Source: Tritrichomonas musculus
Lineage: Eukaryota > Parabasalia > Tritrichomonadida > Tritrichomonadidae
Reading direction: 5' to 3'
NCBI GenBank assembly: GCA_039105265.1
Contig: JAPFFF010000011.1
Location: 4,712,001 to 4,776,000 of the forward strand
DNA length: 64,000 nt
Position 1 is the first letter of the stretch, and the number at the start of each line of letters is the position of its first letter. The position numbers were made by a program, and so were the translations under genes. The notes below the pieces were generated by a model. The model had not been told where the DNA came from, did not search any database, and saw nothing but the letters and a program-made list of their open reading frames with translations. Below are positions 36,981 through 47,417 of the stretch, piece by piece.

Positions 36981-39900
36981 TTAGTTATAATTAATAAAAT
37001 AATTATTCGCTGTTAAGCCACTAACAAAAGGTGCGCATGATTGATTTGGTAAAACAATCATCTTTGTATGACATCCTGTGAGAGCATTCTTGTTTACCGT
37101 TATTTTACTCATTTTATTGTTTTGCATCTGAAGATTTACATTCTTACCAAGCTTAATTGATTGATTATCAATAATAGATTTGTAATCGGAAGACACAATA
37201 TGATTCTTCTTTAAAGATACACCTTTTAGTTTCAATGCTTTTGTTTGTCCATTATTGTTAAATATAGTATAGCATTTAGGAGCAAGAGCTATCATGTTTT
37301 CACCATATTTTTCAATGGCACATCCCAATATCTTTTTTTCGTCTTGAATAGTGTTGATTGATGGGTTAGGCATGAATTTATATACATTCTTGTCGTAGAA
37401 CTCTTTGTTTTTAATAACGTAATCAAATAATTGTTCAGGGCCTTCATTTGGGTTCCCAGCAACTGCAAAATATGCTGAATCAGTATCACCCTCTATAAAA
37501 TGTAGTCTATCCATATCAAAACAATTATTCATAAAATCATAATAAAATGTGAGATACCAAAACTTTGCGTTATCAAGAGTCCACAATGATTCTTGAATGC
37601 ATGTATTGCAATGATATGATTTGGGTGATTGTTGAATTAAAAATGTATTATCACTTAATTGTGCTCCACCCATATAAGTTTGAGAGATGATATATTGATA
37701 AGCTTTATTTGCATCACATATCTTGACTTTACTGAATTTCTCAGAGTTCATCCCATCATATCCATATGAACCGTTCATAGATATTTTATAGAATTTCTCA
37801 TTACCCTTTGTTTTTCCTGAGATAATATCCTGACGTTTTTGCATAAAAGTGCTAACAAATTCATTAAATCCTGTATGAGCTTCATATTGTGAAACAGATT
37901 TAACATCATCAATAATCAATCCGTGGTCTAACAGAAACCAGAGATAATAATTTGAGAAAATCATGTATTCATCATGAGTATCAAGAAGCATTGTAAGCTT
38001 GCGTTCTTCCATATCTGTAGAAGTTAATTTATTTGTTTTCATGTAATTGTACATATAAGTGCCAATTGTTGATTCATCGTTTTTGATATTGATATTGCGA
38101 AACACAGGAGGTAAATTGATAAAATAGTTTATTTTTGAGGTGGGACATTTTAGTTTAACTTCAGCGTAGAACAAATATGATGGTTTATTTGAGAATCTTG
38201 ATGAGTTTGTTATGATATCGAGGCATCTCTTTTTTGAAGCTTTATCTTTAGCATCAATTCGTCTAATAAATGCTCCAGGCATATACATTATACCTCCATG
38301 ATACTTATTAAATTCATGTTTACAAGATGAGAATGATGATGGATACAAAGAATTAAAATCGATACCAACAACATGAGATTGAACATTAGAAGTATCATAT
38401 GACAAAACTCCTTTATTGTCAATATAGCGAAATTTATTAATATGAGTCTCATCTTTAATGTTTACTCGATGCATTACATTAGAGAGTCCTCCTGTGATAG
38501 CATTTCTTATTGAATAATATTCACGTTCATCGTTGATGAGTGTTGGTAAATGATGTAATTTACAATATTTTTTTAATTGGATTCTTAGAGCTGTTATTTT
38601 AGGGTCATCACGTTTACGAAGTTTATTACATTCAGCACATGCTAATAAGCAGTTATCAATTTGGTGACCTTTATTATTGTCAATTCTATCTAATGTAGGC
38701 TTATTTTGATAAGTAAAATGTTCATGACATAAATGGCATTTCCCTTTATTTGGGTCGTCATACATTTTCATAAAAGCTTCGAAATCATTTTCTGACACAC
38801 ATTTTGTTAAATCTCGTTGTGGTTTTTTAGGGTTTAATCTATTGTATTTCTCATCTTGATTATAATAACTATCACATTTATATTGCCACCATTTCTTACT
38901 TGGTTTGAATGTATTATATTTATTTGTAATCCCAATGTTGTTTCTCGGATTAAAATCTTTATAAGCCAAAGCATATTTGATGCACGAAGCATTCTTTGAT
39001 AATGAGAGATTTGAAAGTAAATCAACGTTGTATTGAGCATTGAGTGCTATTAAATTATCAATAGGTTTAATCATCATTTCAACATCATTATCATTGTATG
39101 CTAATAGGTAGTCCCATCGTGTTGCAAAACGTTTTGAATCTTCAAGATAAGCATCATATTCTTCTTTAGTAAGAGGATTCTTTTGATTGAGATAGCTATA
39201 AAAATCATCATATGAAAATGGTTCTGATTTTGATAATACTTCATTGTAGTTCTTATCGTTGATTGCTTCATAAGGAAACACACCTTTTTCACTATTATTG
39301 TTGCCAAAATCTTCGCCAAATTGCTTTAATGTACCTCCTGCAACAAATGATTGAGCATCTATGAATCTCAATTTAGTTGGATGATTATCTGATGTGAGAA
39401 TGAATTGTTTTAATGAAGATAGGGTGCCAATTATTGAATTTTGTTCGACTTTCCAGAAAGAATGATTAAAATATTGTTTAAATAGATTGCTGTCAAAACG
39501 TGATGAGTTAAACCCTAATACAGTAATTACATTCATATTTTTGTTAATAGAGGTATCTGGTAAGAATGAGTCATAATATGATATCTTATCTGCATAGACT
39601 TTCATTGATTGCTCGAACAACCATTTTATCCATTGTGGTATGAACTCTTGAGAGTCTCTTAATGAGAAATTCTTTGTTGTCAAGCCGTTTGATGATTTCA
39701 CACAAGATGAAACTGACAACGGAATTAACCTTGAATTTATTGTTGTTGAATCAGAGATTGATTTATTTATTGATTGCTCCATTGTTTCGAAATCATATGT
39801 TATATAGTATATTTCAGGTTTCCATTGAAGATTGTATGCTAAACAGTATTCATAAACAGGGTTATTCAATATATGAGGACAATAAGGTAAAGCTTCTTTA

Positions 39901-41552
39901 ACTGGTATGAAGTTCTTTTTAAATACACCATCACAGTGTTTAACATGAGAATCAAACCTGTTAAAATTCTTTGAACCATAATGAATATATGAATTACATT
40001 TCGGGCAGATATGTATTTGTGTAAGCTTTTCAGGATTCTTGATGTACATTATATGGATGATTCGGTTTTGAGAGTAAAGTAATGCAGAATATGTTGTAAA
40101 TGTTTTATCGAAAAACCACTGCTCTGATAAATCATAATATTGCTCAGAATCTGTCTTGTGAAACTCATATATGTTAACATTAATGTGATTCTTTTGTGCT
40201 AAATCTTTCATTTGCTCCATTGAAACACCTTCGAATTCATTAAGTATTTTCTTACCTTCATTTGGAATCTTTGTGTTGTATATTATATTGTGTTCTTTAA
40301 GAAGTAGTTTCTTAGCGATTTTGGTTCGTTCTTTAGTTTTATATTTTTTGGTATTTGCTAGTTCTTCATTTAAACATACAGCTAAGAATCTGAAGAAACA
40401 TAGTTTATCATCTTCATTATCACATATTATGAAATCATTTTTGATGAATTCTATTGGTAAATCCTTTATGCGACCAGTTATCTTTCTCATTCTTGAAACT
40501 GTAAAAGCTATTGAACCAACTAATATAAGTTTTGTGCTTGATGATTCTGTTTCATAAGAGTGAAGAACTGATTCGATATATAATTTCACTATTTCAAGGT
40601 CTTCAAGTTTACTGATGATGATGGGGACCATTGATTGATAGTTCTTCCAAATAATATCTTTAGCTTTATAATCGTATTTCTCTTCTAATGATTCAAAATC
40701 ATAAGTGTATGTTTCGAAGACTCCTGATAGTTGAAAATGAACCTTAAATGGTTTCAGCTCTTTCTTGTATACATTGTGAAGACACTCAAAGATATTATCT
40801 AATGATGCAATTTGATTGAAATAATATGTTGTTATCGGCTTGCCACTGTCTTTGCGTTGTATAGTATTTTCAGATGGATATTTATTATAGTGATTCCACT
40901 CATTTACGGCTCTATCAAAATCATGTGGCTCGTTAATCATAAGGAAATCACTATGTTTTGATGTGAAATTGTGTGCGCATTTATTGAGGTATTCATATAT
41001 TTCTTCATTCTCTGGTATGTAATACTTTTGATGGTTTTTGATTAATGGAGCATCTGGGATTATCAGTTTTTCAGTGTTTTGTAATACAGGATGTTGTTGT
41101 TGTTTTATTAATTGAATTGCTTCATCAACTGCTTCATAAGCCCTATTAATAGCTTCTTTTATCTCGAATTCTCTCTCGATTTGTTGTTGTTTTGTGTTGA
41201 AATAGCGTTCATCTTCTTCATTAATATCTTCTTCAAAGTAATCATCACGTTTGAGTATATCTTGGTAGTTCTGTTTGTATGAATCATCTAAAATTTGTTT
41301 TAGTTTATGTTCATGTATAATGAAATCATCTATTTCTTCTGCGTTTGGTAAATCATTTTTAATAAATCTGTGGGCATTACGATTATTAAGCCAATCACAT
41401 AATACCTCTACGTTTTTCCTTCTATTCCAAGCTTCTGTTTTAGCAGTTGTTGTAATTGGTAGATTTGCATTGAAAAGTGTATTGATAGAATTGATTAATG
41501 TAATAATATCTTCGCTGTTAATATTTTTAAGTGATTGGTAATCGTATCGCAT
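36981..41552 (-). CDS. Family-B DNA polymerase of element C with HNH-like insertion (1523 aa)
   Basis: Replicates the element. The order along the protein is: a charged N-terminal 350 residues; an OTU-like module (DDKLCFFRFLAVCL, INVNIYEFH, IIHIMYI); a CPKC-HVKHCD zinc finger; exonuclease motifs YDFETME (about 584), GFNSSRFDSN and YNDNDV (about 820); an HNH-like zinc domain at about 936-980 (CHLC, LDRIDN, GH, DNCLLACAECN); then polymerase motifs DFNSLYPS (about 1060), SMNGSYGYDG (about 1257) and GDTDS (about 1354). A protein-primed mechanism is inferred from the family. It has exactly the same length as the element B polymerase. The gene is complete and ends 28 bp from the previous stop-side neighbour. 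Confidence 0.92.
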   Translation of the reverse strand: MRYDYQSLKNINSEDIITLINSINTLFNANLPITTTAKTEAWNRRKNVEVLCDWLNNRNAHRFIKNDLPNAEEIDDFIIHEHKLKQILDDSYKQNYQDILKRDDYFEEDINEEDERYFNTKQQQIEREFEIKEAINRAYEAVDEAIQLIKQQQHPVLQNTEKLIIPDAPLIKNHQKYYIPENEEIYEYLNKCAHNFTSKHSDFLMINEPHDFDRAVNEWNHYNKYPSENTIQRKDSGKPITTYYFNQIASLDNIFECLHNVYKKELKPFKVHFQLSGVFETYTYDFESLEEKYDYKAKDIIWKNYQSMVPIIISKLEDLEIVKLYIESVLHSYETESSSTKLILVGSIAFTVSRMRKITGRIKDLPIEFIKNDFIICDNEDDKLCFFRFLAVCLNEELANTKKYKTKERTKIAKKLLLKEHNIIYNTKIPNEGKKILNEFEGVSMEQMKDLAQKNHINVNIYEFHKTDSEQYYDLSEQWFFDKTFTTYSALLYSQNRIIHIMYIKNPEKLTQIHICPKCNSYIHYGSKNFNRFDSHVKHCDGVFKKNFIPVKEALPYCPHILNNPVYEYCLAYNLQWKPEIYYITYDFETMEQSINKSISDSTTINSRLIPLSVSSCVKSSNGLTTKNFSLRDSQEFIPQWIKWLFEQSMKVYADKISYYDSFLPDTSINKNMNVITVLGFNSSRFDSNLFKQYFNHSFWKVEQNSIIGTLSSLKQFILTSDNHPTKLRFIDAQSFVAGGTLKQFGEDFGNNNSEKGVFPYEAINDKNYNEVLSKSEPFSYDDFYSYLNQKNPLTKEEYDAYLEDSKRFATRWDYLLAYNDNDVEMMIKPIDNLIALNAQYNVDLLSNLSLSKNASCIKYALAYKDFNPRNNIGITNKYNTFKPSKKWWQYKCDSYYNQDEKYNRLNPKKPQRDLTKCVSENDFEAFMKMYDDPNKGKCHLCHEHFTYQNKPTLDRIDNNKGHQIDNCLLACAECNKLRKRDDPKITALRIQLKKYCKLHHLPTLINDEREYYSIRNAITGGLSNVMHRVNIKDETHINKFRYIDNKGVLSYDTSNVQSHVVGIDFNSLYPSSFSSCKHEFNKYHGGIMYMPGAFIRRIDAKDKASKKRCLDIITNSSRFSNKPSYLFYAEVKLKCPTSKINYFINLPPVFRNINIKNDESTIGTYMYNYMKTNKLTSTDMEERKLTMLLDTHDEYMIFSNYYLWFLLDHGLIIDDVKSVSQYEAHTGFNEFVSTFMQKRQDIISGKTKGNEKFYKISMNGSYGYDGMNSEKFSKVKICDANKAYQYIISQTYMGGAQLSDNTFLIQQSPKSYHCNTCIQESLWTLDNAKFWYLTFYYDFMNNCFDMDRLHFIEGDTDSAYFAVAGNPNEGPEQLFDYVIKNKEFYDKNVYKFMPNPSINTIQDEKKILGCAIEKYGENMIALAPKCYTIFNNNGQTKALKLKGVSLKKNHIVSSDYKSIIDNQSIKLGKNVNLQMQNNKMSKITVNKNALTGCHTKMIVLPNQSCAPFVSGLTANNYFINYN

Positions 41553-41584
41553 TTGGGTGGAAATAAAAAATTAATTCATGGAGT

Positions 41585-41771
41585 GAAAAAAATAAAAAAT
41601 AATTATCACTTGAATGATGACATGATGGACTGAAAGAAATGAATAAGTAGTTTGTGCGTATTGAAGAGAATGTGATAAACAACATTGAGTACAACATATG
41701 AATCTCAATGATATTATATCAAATCAGTAGTTCGTGCTTCCACCCCCTCTAAAGCCTTCCTATACACTACT
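41585..41771. repeat. Right TIR of element C (187 bp)
   Basis: Inverted copy of 20267-20453, ending CCTATACACTACT. Its inner edge is 33 bp from the start codon of the polymerase gene, so the polymerase promoter probably lies within or next to the TIR. Confidence 0.95.
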
Positions 41772-41777
41772 TTCGAT
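41772..41777. repeat. Right target-site duplication of element C
   Basis: TTCGAT, identical to 20261-20266. Element B coding sequence resumes after it. Confidence 0.95.
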
Positions 41778-42761
41778 GAACTGATTGAAAATTGTTCATT
41801 AATATTTAGCTTTACTGATGATGAATTTACTGAACTTGGAATTGAAAAGACTGATGATAATAAAGCAATTTGTCAAGCCCATTATACCAAAGAACATGGT
41901 AAATTACCTCAACCATCACATGCAGGTCATGTTTACGTTAACTTTGTATCTAAAACTGAAGCCAACAAGTTGATGAGCGCTCATTATTCAAAACAAACAG
42001 CGACATTAACTGTTAATCGAATGACAATCATGGCTTGTAAATCTAATATGCAAGGCTTTGGTGTTTGTGAAGCTACAAGACAAGGAATTGAAGACATTTT
42101 AAGACAAGGTTTAATCATTCCTTCACAAAAAGTTGATTATCATGCTTTTCCAATCGCTCCAGCAGCTAACGGAATCAAGTCAACATTGAATATCCCATTA
42201 ATCAATGCAACTAATTTATCAATCATGTTTCCAAAGCATCATAATGATTTAACTGTCTTTGAAAATCCAGTTTATCAAAACTGTTTCTTGAATATTGGTG
42301 GAAAGAATTTCCCAGACGAAAACGTTTCAACTATTGGTGCGCGATTCTTTGAGAATCAATTAACGGCTGGTGATTTAGATGCAATCACTCTTTCATGCAC
42401 AAAGGAATTTGAAGACTCAATGACAATGCCAAAGAATGACGCGAACGGTAAGAGATACAACAACACAATCAGTGATGCAACATCATTTGTATTCAACATT
42501 CAAACTGAACGAGCAAGTGCAGGATATACATTCGACGGACTTGATGGGGGATTTGGAAACGTGCAAATACAAGTCAATGGAATGCCTATCTATACAGGAA
42601 ATGATGACACATATTTCAATGTTGTTGAACCAGACGGAACCATTGCCAGACCTCCACCTACTCAACTTTGGATAACTAGGGACTCTTACTTTAAACTATC
42701 TCTTGACGGTTTAGAATATCATGACGATGAAACTCCAGAAGGTTCGCAAGCAAATGAATAA
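41778..42761 (+). pseudogene. Major capsid protein gene of element B, 3' part, beyond element C
   Basis: Encodes the C-terminal part of the B capsid protein: the segment of unknown fold between the two jelly rolls (FTDDEFTELGIEK), then the second jelly roll with NRMTIMACKSNMQG, NIGGKNFPDEN, GGFGNVQIQVNG and LWITRDSYFKLS. It matches residues about 330-680 of the element C capsid protein. It is separated from its 5' part (19307-20266) by element C and has no start of its own. Confidence 0.88.
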
Positions 42762-42819
42762 ATGAATTGATTTCATTAAATAATCATCATTAAATAATAT
42801 CTTTATTTTTGTGATTCAA

Positions 42820-43905
42820 ATGAATGAATACAAGGAATCAATCAACTATCCTTTCAAATCTAAATACAAGTACATCAAAGACACAAACATTAAAACAGAC
42901 CCTTATATTCCAGATTACCAATTGAAGACAGTAAAGAAACTATCAAAACCTGACTTCTCATTTGAACCGTACGCGTACGAAATGGATATAATGTTTGCAT
43001 TAAACAAAGCTTATCTCGTCCTAATCAATGTAAACACCAAATACTTAATTGTTGAACCAATTGATTACAAATCTGAGTTGTATGTAATCAAAGTAATTGA
43101 TAAACTAGTCAATAAAAGGAATATCAGAATAGAAACAATCAAATGTGACGGTGAAAAGGCTTTCATATCAAATGCATTCAAAAGTTATTGCAACGGTAAA
43201 GAGCGATATCAATCAGACAAACCATCAATTAAATTCAAAGCTCCTAACAAAATAAAGTTAATCATTGATGATTCACCTTTCACGAATGCACATAAATGTG
43301 TTGATGCAGTAATCCGAACATTAAGAAATGCTTTTGGTCAATCACAACAACGAATGACAAACAATGTATTGATGCAACAAATGGTTGAATGGTACAATAA
43401 CACGCCTCATTCATCTCTTCGCTTATTGAATCCTTTATACACATCATTTGACGAAGAAACTGATGAATACCTTGACAAACGGCAATCAAAATACATTTAT
43501 CTAACACCTCAACAGATGCAAGACGACCGCGACCTTGAATGGCAATACATAAGAGCGAAATCAATGCAATTGAAAGAGATTCAACAAAAACAACGATTTA
43601 AAGGTCTTCTATCATATAAACCCAAAAATATAATACTCATTCACACCGATTACGGAAAAACAGAAAAGAAACATGAAAAGCGAAGAAGAGTGTTCAATGA
43701 ACTCGCTGAATTCATTTGCTATGAGTCTGGAAACGTTAAATGTAAACTATTAAATCCTTTGCGTCAAACTAACAAAACACGGAAGAATAAAACAATAATA
43801 ACTGTACCAATCATGTACACAAAATATGTTTGTTCATCAATAGATGATTTGAATGATGATTATAAAATATTCTTTTTGGCTTATAAAACGCAAAATGAAA
43901 GCTAA
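42820..43905 (+). CDS. rve-type integrase of element B (361 aa)
   Basis: Same architecture as the C integrase: YEMDIMF, YLVLINVNTKYLIVEP, IKCDGE, a VDAVIRTLRNAFG block followed by WYNNTPHSSL, and the HEKRRRVFNELAEF tail with a small beta domain. It is more compact between the second and third blocks. The ATG at 42820 (MNEYKES) follows ATTCAA. It overlaps the next gene by 11 bp, which supports co-transcription with the putative penton gene, the same pairing as in C. Confidence 0.88.
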   Translation: MNEYKESINYPFKSKYKYIKDTNIKTDPYIPDYQLKTVKKLSKPDFSFEPYAYEMDIMFALNKAYLVLINVNTKYLIVEPIDYKSELYVIKVIDKLVNKRNIRIETIKCDGEKAFISNAFKSYCNGKERYQSDKPSIKFKAPNKIKLIIDDSPFTNAHKCVDAVIRTLRNAFGQSQQRMTNNVLMQQMVEWYNNTPHSSLRLLNPLYTSFDEETDEYLDKRQSKYIYLTPQQMQDDRDLEWQYIRAKSMQLKEIQQKQRFKGLLSYKPKNIILIHTDYGKTEKKHEKRRRVFNELAEFICYESGNVKCKLLNPLRQTNKTRKNKTIITVPIMYTKYVCSSIDDLNDDYKIFFLAYKTQNES

Positions 43906-44245
43906 ACAACAAATCACAAAACGATACTATCACACACAATCAAAAGATTTTATTCTTCCTGATGATTTCGTTTATAGTCGCAACAAGAAGTACATTGTTG
44001 TTCAGTATTGTGGGGCTGTTGTCAATCAACATATTGTTGGTGATTTGATGGTTCATTCAGATATCGTTGAATTCATGCCTTTCTGCGACCATTTCATAAT
44101 GCTTGCCAACAGAAGACAAACGAAATACAGGAAATATGAGTGTCTGAACAACACAAAAAAAGAATATCATTTATGGTTCACAGACATGAAAGGAAACGTT
44201 ATTGAACCTGAATCATTTATATTCAGTTGCTTATTAATTTATTGA
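43895..44245 (+). CDS. Putative penton (minor capsid) protein of element B (116 aa)
   Basis: Counterpart of 29103-29495: FVYSRNKKYIVVQY, VGDLMVHSDIVEF, FIMLANRRQTKYRKYE, LWFTDMKGNVIEPES and the CLLIY end. The ATG at 43895 (MKAKQQIT) is taken rather than an earlier one because homology with C begins at ITKRY. Small, compact and beta-rich. The jelly-roll assignment rests on motif order, not on a database match. Confidence 0.6.
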   Translation: MKAKQQITKRYYHTQSKDFILPDDFVYSRNKKYIVVQYCGAVVNQHIVGDLMVHSDIVEFMPFCDHFIMLANRRQTKYRKYECLNNTKKEYHLWFTDMKGNVIEPESFIFSCLLIY

Positions 44246-44252
44246 ATTCAAA

Positions 44253-44783
44253 ATGAATAACAATCATTCGCCTCCAGTGTTTGATGCTTTTTTTGGTCCT
44301 TCATCATATAAACCACCTGAATACTATCCAAACACACCAAAATTCGTTAACATCACTGAAGGACCACCCCCGACATGTGATTATTATATTCCTCGCAAAT
44401 TCAGGAATATCAGAAGCCCACCACCAACATTTGAACAACATCCTGCACTCGAAAGACGAGTTCGAATAAGAGAGAAGTTATTTGAGCAATTACAAGATGA
44501 CCCAATATATGAAGTATATGCCAAAGAAAAACAAAGACAAGTTGATTCAATAAAAGCTAAACAACGAACCAACAGAATCAAATCATCATTCATTCAACAA
44601 CCAAACCCTCCTTCGCCGTCAATGATTTGGAATGATTCGAGATATTGGAATCAATTGAGAAACACCGATGAATCACTTGATAAAACTGAAATCACTCCGT
44701 TTGATGCTGATTTGAGTCCAACACGTAGACTCAACACATCCAAACATCGAAGACCAAAACGCAAAATGAGTGAACAAAAATAA
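44253..44783 (+). CDS. Proline-rich basic protein of element B (176 aa)
   Basis: Not recognised. It is rich in Pro, Asn and Tyr in the first 70 residues (YKPPEYYPNTP, EGPPPTCDYY, SPPPTFEQHP), then helical and basic, ending in an Arg/Lys tail (SKHRRPKRKM). It takes the place of the 331-aa gene of element C. A possible DNA-binding core protein or a late-domain-like adaptor; no homologue in C. It starts 7 bp after the penton-like stop, so it is probably in the same transcript. Confidence 0.6.
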   Translation: MNNNHSPPVFDAFFGPSSYKPPEYYPNTPKFVNITEGPPPTCDYYIPRKFRNIRSPPPTFEQHPALERRVRIREKLFEQLQDDPIYEVYAKEKQRQVDSIKAKQRTNRIKSSFIQQPNPPSPSMIWNDSRYWNQLRNTDESLDKTEITPFDADLSPTRRLNTSKHRRPKRKMSEQK

Positions 44784-44836
44784 AAGCAATCAACATGATT
44801 CAATGAATATCATTTCATTTATTTTTATTCTCTGAT

Positions 44837-47395
44837 TCATGCTTCTTCTTGAAATATATCAATATCGTATCTGTTTACATTACTTAATTGGTCTTTCTTC
44901 TGTGCATTTAGTTTTTCCTTATATTCGAGATATCCACATTGCTGACCATAGATTTTATCAATCAAGTTATTGATTATTCGATTATATTCTTCTTTATTTT
45001 CTCTTATCTCTTCTGTTGGTATTTCAGCAGCTAATTGAGTCTTTTCAGCCAATTTTTGGGGTCTCTGCTTGTCATTCATACTGACATTTACTAAGTATGA
45101 TAGTATCAATGATTCCATTGATTGAATGAAAGCGATTGGCATTCCTTCCCAAGCACTTCTATTAGGATTGAATTCACCGCTTTCAAAGTTAATGACCTTT
45201 GACAAATTATTGATGAATGTTGTCATTCGCTTACCAATCATTTGATTGTACTTTGATTTGTTGATTTTCTTCCATGCCAACCATTGAATGTAATTTATTG
45301 GCTGACCACCTTTTTCAATCTCTTTCTTGACATTGTTATCAAAGTATATACAAAACAGTACATTTGAAACTGAAAGGTACGAAATGATTCTTGTTAATGG
45401 TTTGAATTGTGGGAATAATTGCCAGAAGACTTTCCAAATCTTTGCGAAATAGCTTGACCAATATGATGAAGGACTTAATCGTTTGCTGACTTTTGGCTTA
45501 CCCAAACCGAGTTCATTGTGATAGAATTCTGTATATTTCTGGATGGTTTCATTTGGATTAATAATATATTCACCTTTCTCCCAATCTACGGAATCCTTTG
45601 ATTTATTGAATTGTTCATTGAGCCAAACATTGAACGGCTTCGCTTTCCTTTCTACAGCTGATTTGACAACTGTCTTCCATACTTTCTTATAAGGAGAAGC
45701 AAATACAAGTTTATAACCGTTTATGATTTGTGGCACTCCTTTCTTATCAACTAATACAATATCATCAATCTTATCTCCGTTCAGGTCTGTTATTGCTTCA
45801 CCATTTGGGTCCATAGCGTTTGTAGGAAGTAAACGATATTTTGGCTTTCCGTCTTGGTCAAGATGTGTATGACAGTATATTGTTGCTTGGTCTCTGGTTG
45901 AGGCAGCAGGAATGTATTTGATTCTGTAATTACCATTAATGATTAAATCAAGGAAGTTTTGTTTATAGTATGTTGAACTCTTGGCGGGTGATTGAATGTT
46001 AAGGTTTGTGAAATCTCTATCAATGTTTTCAAGAACGGTTGGGGCATCTCTGTCCTCACGCTTACCTCTTACTGTTGCTGCTTTAGCATTTTTAATTAAA
46101 GCATTGATTTCATCATCGGTTATTTTTTGTGCAAATGGATTTCCAGGTTTAAATATTTTTTGATTAAATTCAACTTTATCACCATCAATGAACTTGCCAT
46201 GCTTCTTTGGTTTATTTGCTTGTTGAGCGTATTCAGTGAATGTTTGATTGAGGTCATCACCATCTTCTCTATCGAAAACAAATGACTGCGAAAAATCGTC
46301 TGCGTCTGTCATGACTCTTTTAGATGCTGAAAAATTATTAACAACATCATTTGGTTTCACAAATGGGATTGGTTTCATTGATGGTGGTTTGATTGGTTGT
46401 ATGACATCAGAGCCTTTGATAGGTTTTTTATTAATGATTGTGTCAAACACTCTGAAGAATGATGATAAGCCTGTAATTGATTTTTGTTCATTGGTTATAT
46501 CAATGTTTCTCTTCATCTTGTCTCTGATAATTTCAAGTGTTTGATGTAATGCATCAACGTTTTCCTTTGCTTGTTCATCAAGTTTGTTTTGTGGTTTCTT
46601 TGCTGCTTCATAACATCTTGGTAGTACATTGAGCCATGGTTGATTATAGCCTAATTGCTTGAGCAATTCAATGTCATCATCTACCAAATCATAAGGAGAT
46701 AACAACAAGGCTGATAGGTTATCTTCCTCCTCTTCTTCTAATTCTGGGAAGTTAAATGATATTGATGGTAGTGAATCATCTTGCTCCAAAAAACTTGTAT
46801 TCATTAATTCATCAGAATCACTCGGAGTTATGCGTTTTCTTCTTGGTGTTCTTCGTTTACTGCTGTCAGGTGTTGGTTCATGTATGCTTGTTCTCTTTCT
46901 TCTTCCTTTGGTGGTTTGTGGTGTTTGACTCTTTCGTGGTGGTTTGATGGGTGATGAACGAAAACCATCAGAGCTATAATTTAAATCATCGTTGACAACA
47001 ATATTGAAGTAATTGATAATTGTATCAAGACTTTTTTTATCTGTTGTGTACTCTTTTAAACTAAGGAATCGATTGCCTTTACTTTTAATACCTGCATTGA
47101 TTTTGTTCATCAATGAAACAAATCGACGAAACTTGACTTTCATTTCACGAATCTTTCCCACACTTCTTCCTGTATATTCATTGTTTTGTATTTGATACAA
47201 CAAATTAATTAAATCATTGGGGTGTTCTAGTTTGTATGTACTGAGAAACGTGTTCTTAAAATAATCTATCGGGTCCTCTAGTTCTTCATCATCATCAGGT
47301 TTAGATACCTCACTATCAAATATAGTTTCATCATCAATATTACTCAAATCTAATTCAAAGCTATCAGATGAATTATTTTTATCTTGTTTTGACAT
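44837..47395 (-). CDS. Large conserved protein of element B with DLNGDKIDDIVLVD motif (852 aa)
   Basis: Counterpart of 30583-33177. A hydrophilic N-terminal half contains a basic PRRKRITPSDSDE patch. The conserved core has LIINGNYRIKY, STRDQATIYC, YRLLPTNA, DLNGDKIDDIVLVDKKGVPQ, NGYKLVFASPYKK.W. An aromatic segment (SSYFAKIWKVFWQLF) and a helical C-terminus follow. It starts 22 bp from the divergent fibre gene, as in C. A structural or assembly role is inferred. Confidence 0.65.
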   Translation of the reverse strand: MSKQDKNNSSDSFELDLSNIDDETIFDSEVSKPDDDEELEDPIDYFKNTFLSTYKLEHPNDLINLLYQIQNNEYTGRSVGKIREMKVKFRRFVSLMNKINAGIKSKGNRFLSLKEYTTDKKSLDTIINYFNIVVNDDLNYSSDGFRSSPIKPPRKSQTPQTTKGRRKRTSIHEPTPDSSKRRTPRRKRITPSDSDELMNTSFLEQDDSLPSISFNFPELEEEEEDNLSALLLSPYDLVDDDIELLKQLGYNQPWLNVLPRCYEAAKKPQNKLDEQAKENVDALHQTLEIIRDKMKRNIDITNEQKSITGLSSFFRVFDTIINKKPIKGSDVIQPIKPPSMKPIPFVKPNDVVNNFSASKRVMTDADDFSQSFVFDREDGDDLNQTFTEYAQQANKPKKHGKFIDGDKVEFNQKIFKPGNPFAQKITDDEINALIKNAKAATVRGKREDRDAPTVLENIDRDFTNLNIQSPAKSSTYYKQNFLDLIINGNYRIKYIPAASTRDQATIYCHTHLDQDGKPKYRLLPTNAMDPNGEAITDLNGDKIDDIVLVDKKGVPQIINGYKLVFASPYKKVWKTVVKSAVERKAKPFNVWLNEQFNKSKDSVDWEKGEYIINPNETIQKYTEFYHNELGLGKPKVSKRLSPSSYWSSYFAKIWKVFWQLFPQFKPLTRIISYLSVSNVLFCIYFDNNVKKEIEKGGQPINYIQWLAWKKINKSKYNQMIGKRMTTFINNLSKVINFESGEFNPNRSAWEGMPIAFIQSMESLILSYLVNVSMNDKQRPQKLAEKTQLAAEIPTEEIRENKEEYNRIINNLIDKIYGQQCGYLEYKEKLNAQKKDQLSNVNRYDIDIFQEEA

Positions 47396-47417
47396 TGTTT
47401 AGTTTCTAATAAATTGA

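Larger units (their letters stand above)
20267..41771. mobile_element. Polinton/Maverick element C (21,505 bp), inserted in the capsid gene of B
   Basis: The ends are exact: 187-bp TIRs starting AGTAGTGTATAGG and a 6-bp duplication TTCGAT. It carries capsid, integrase, ATPase, polymerase, putative penton, KilA-N, fibre and several conserved small genes. It is a sister of element B: most proteins match, but block order differs and two genes (20464-21186 and 29553-30548) have no match in B. It is the youngest layer. TIRs look identical by eye. It is nearly whole, with about two breaks. Confidence 0.95.
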
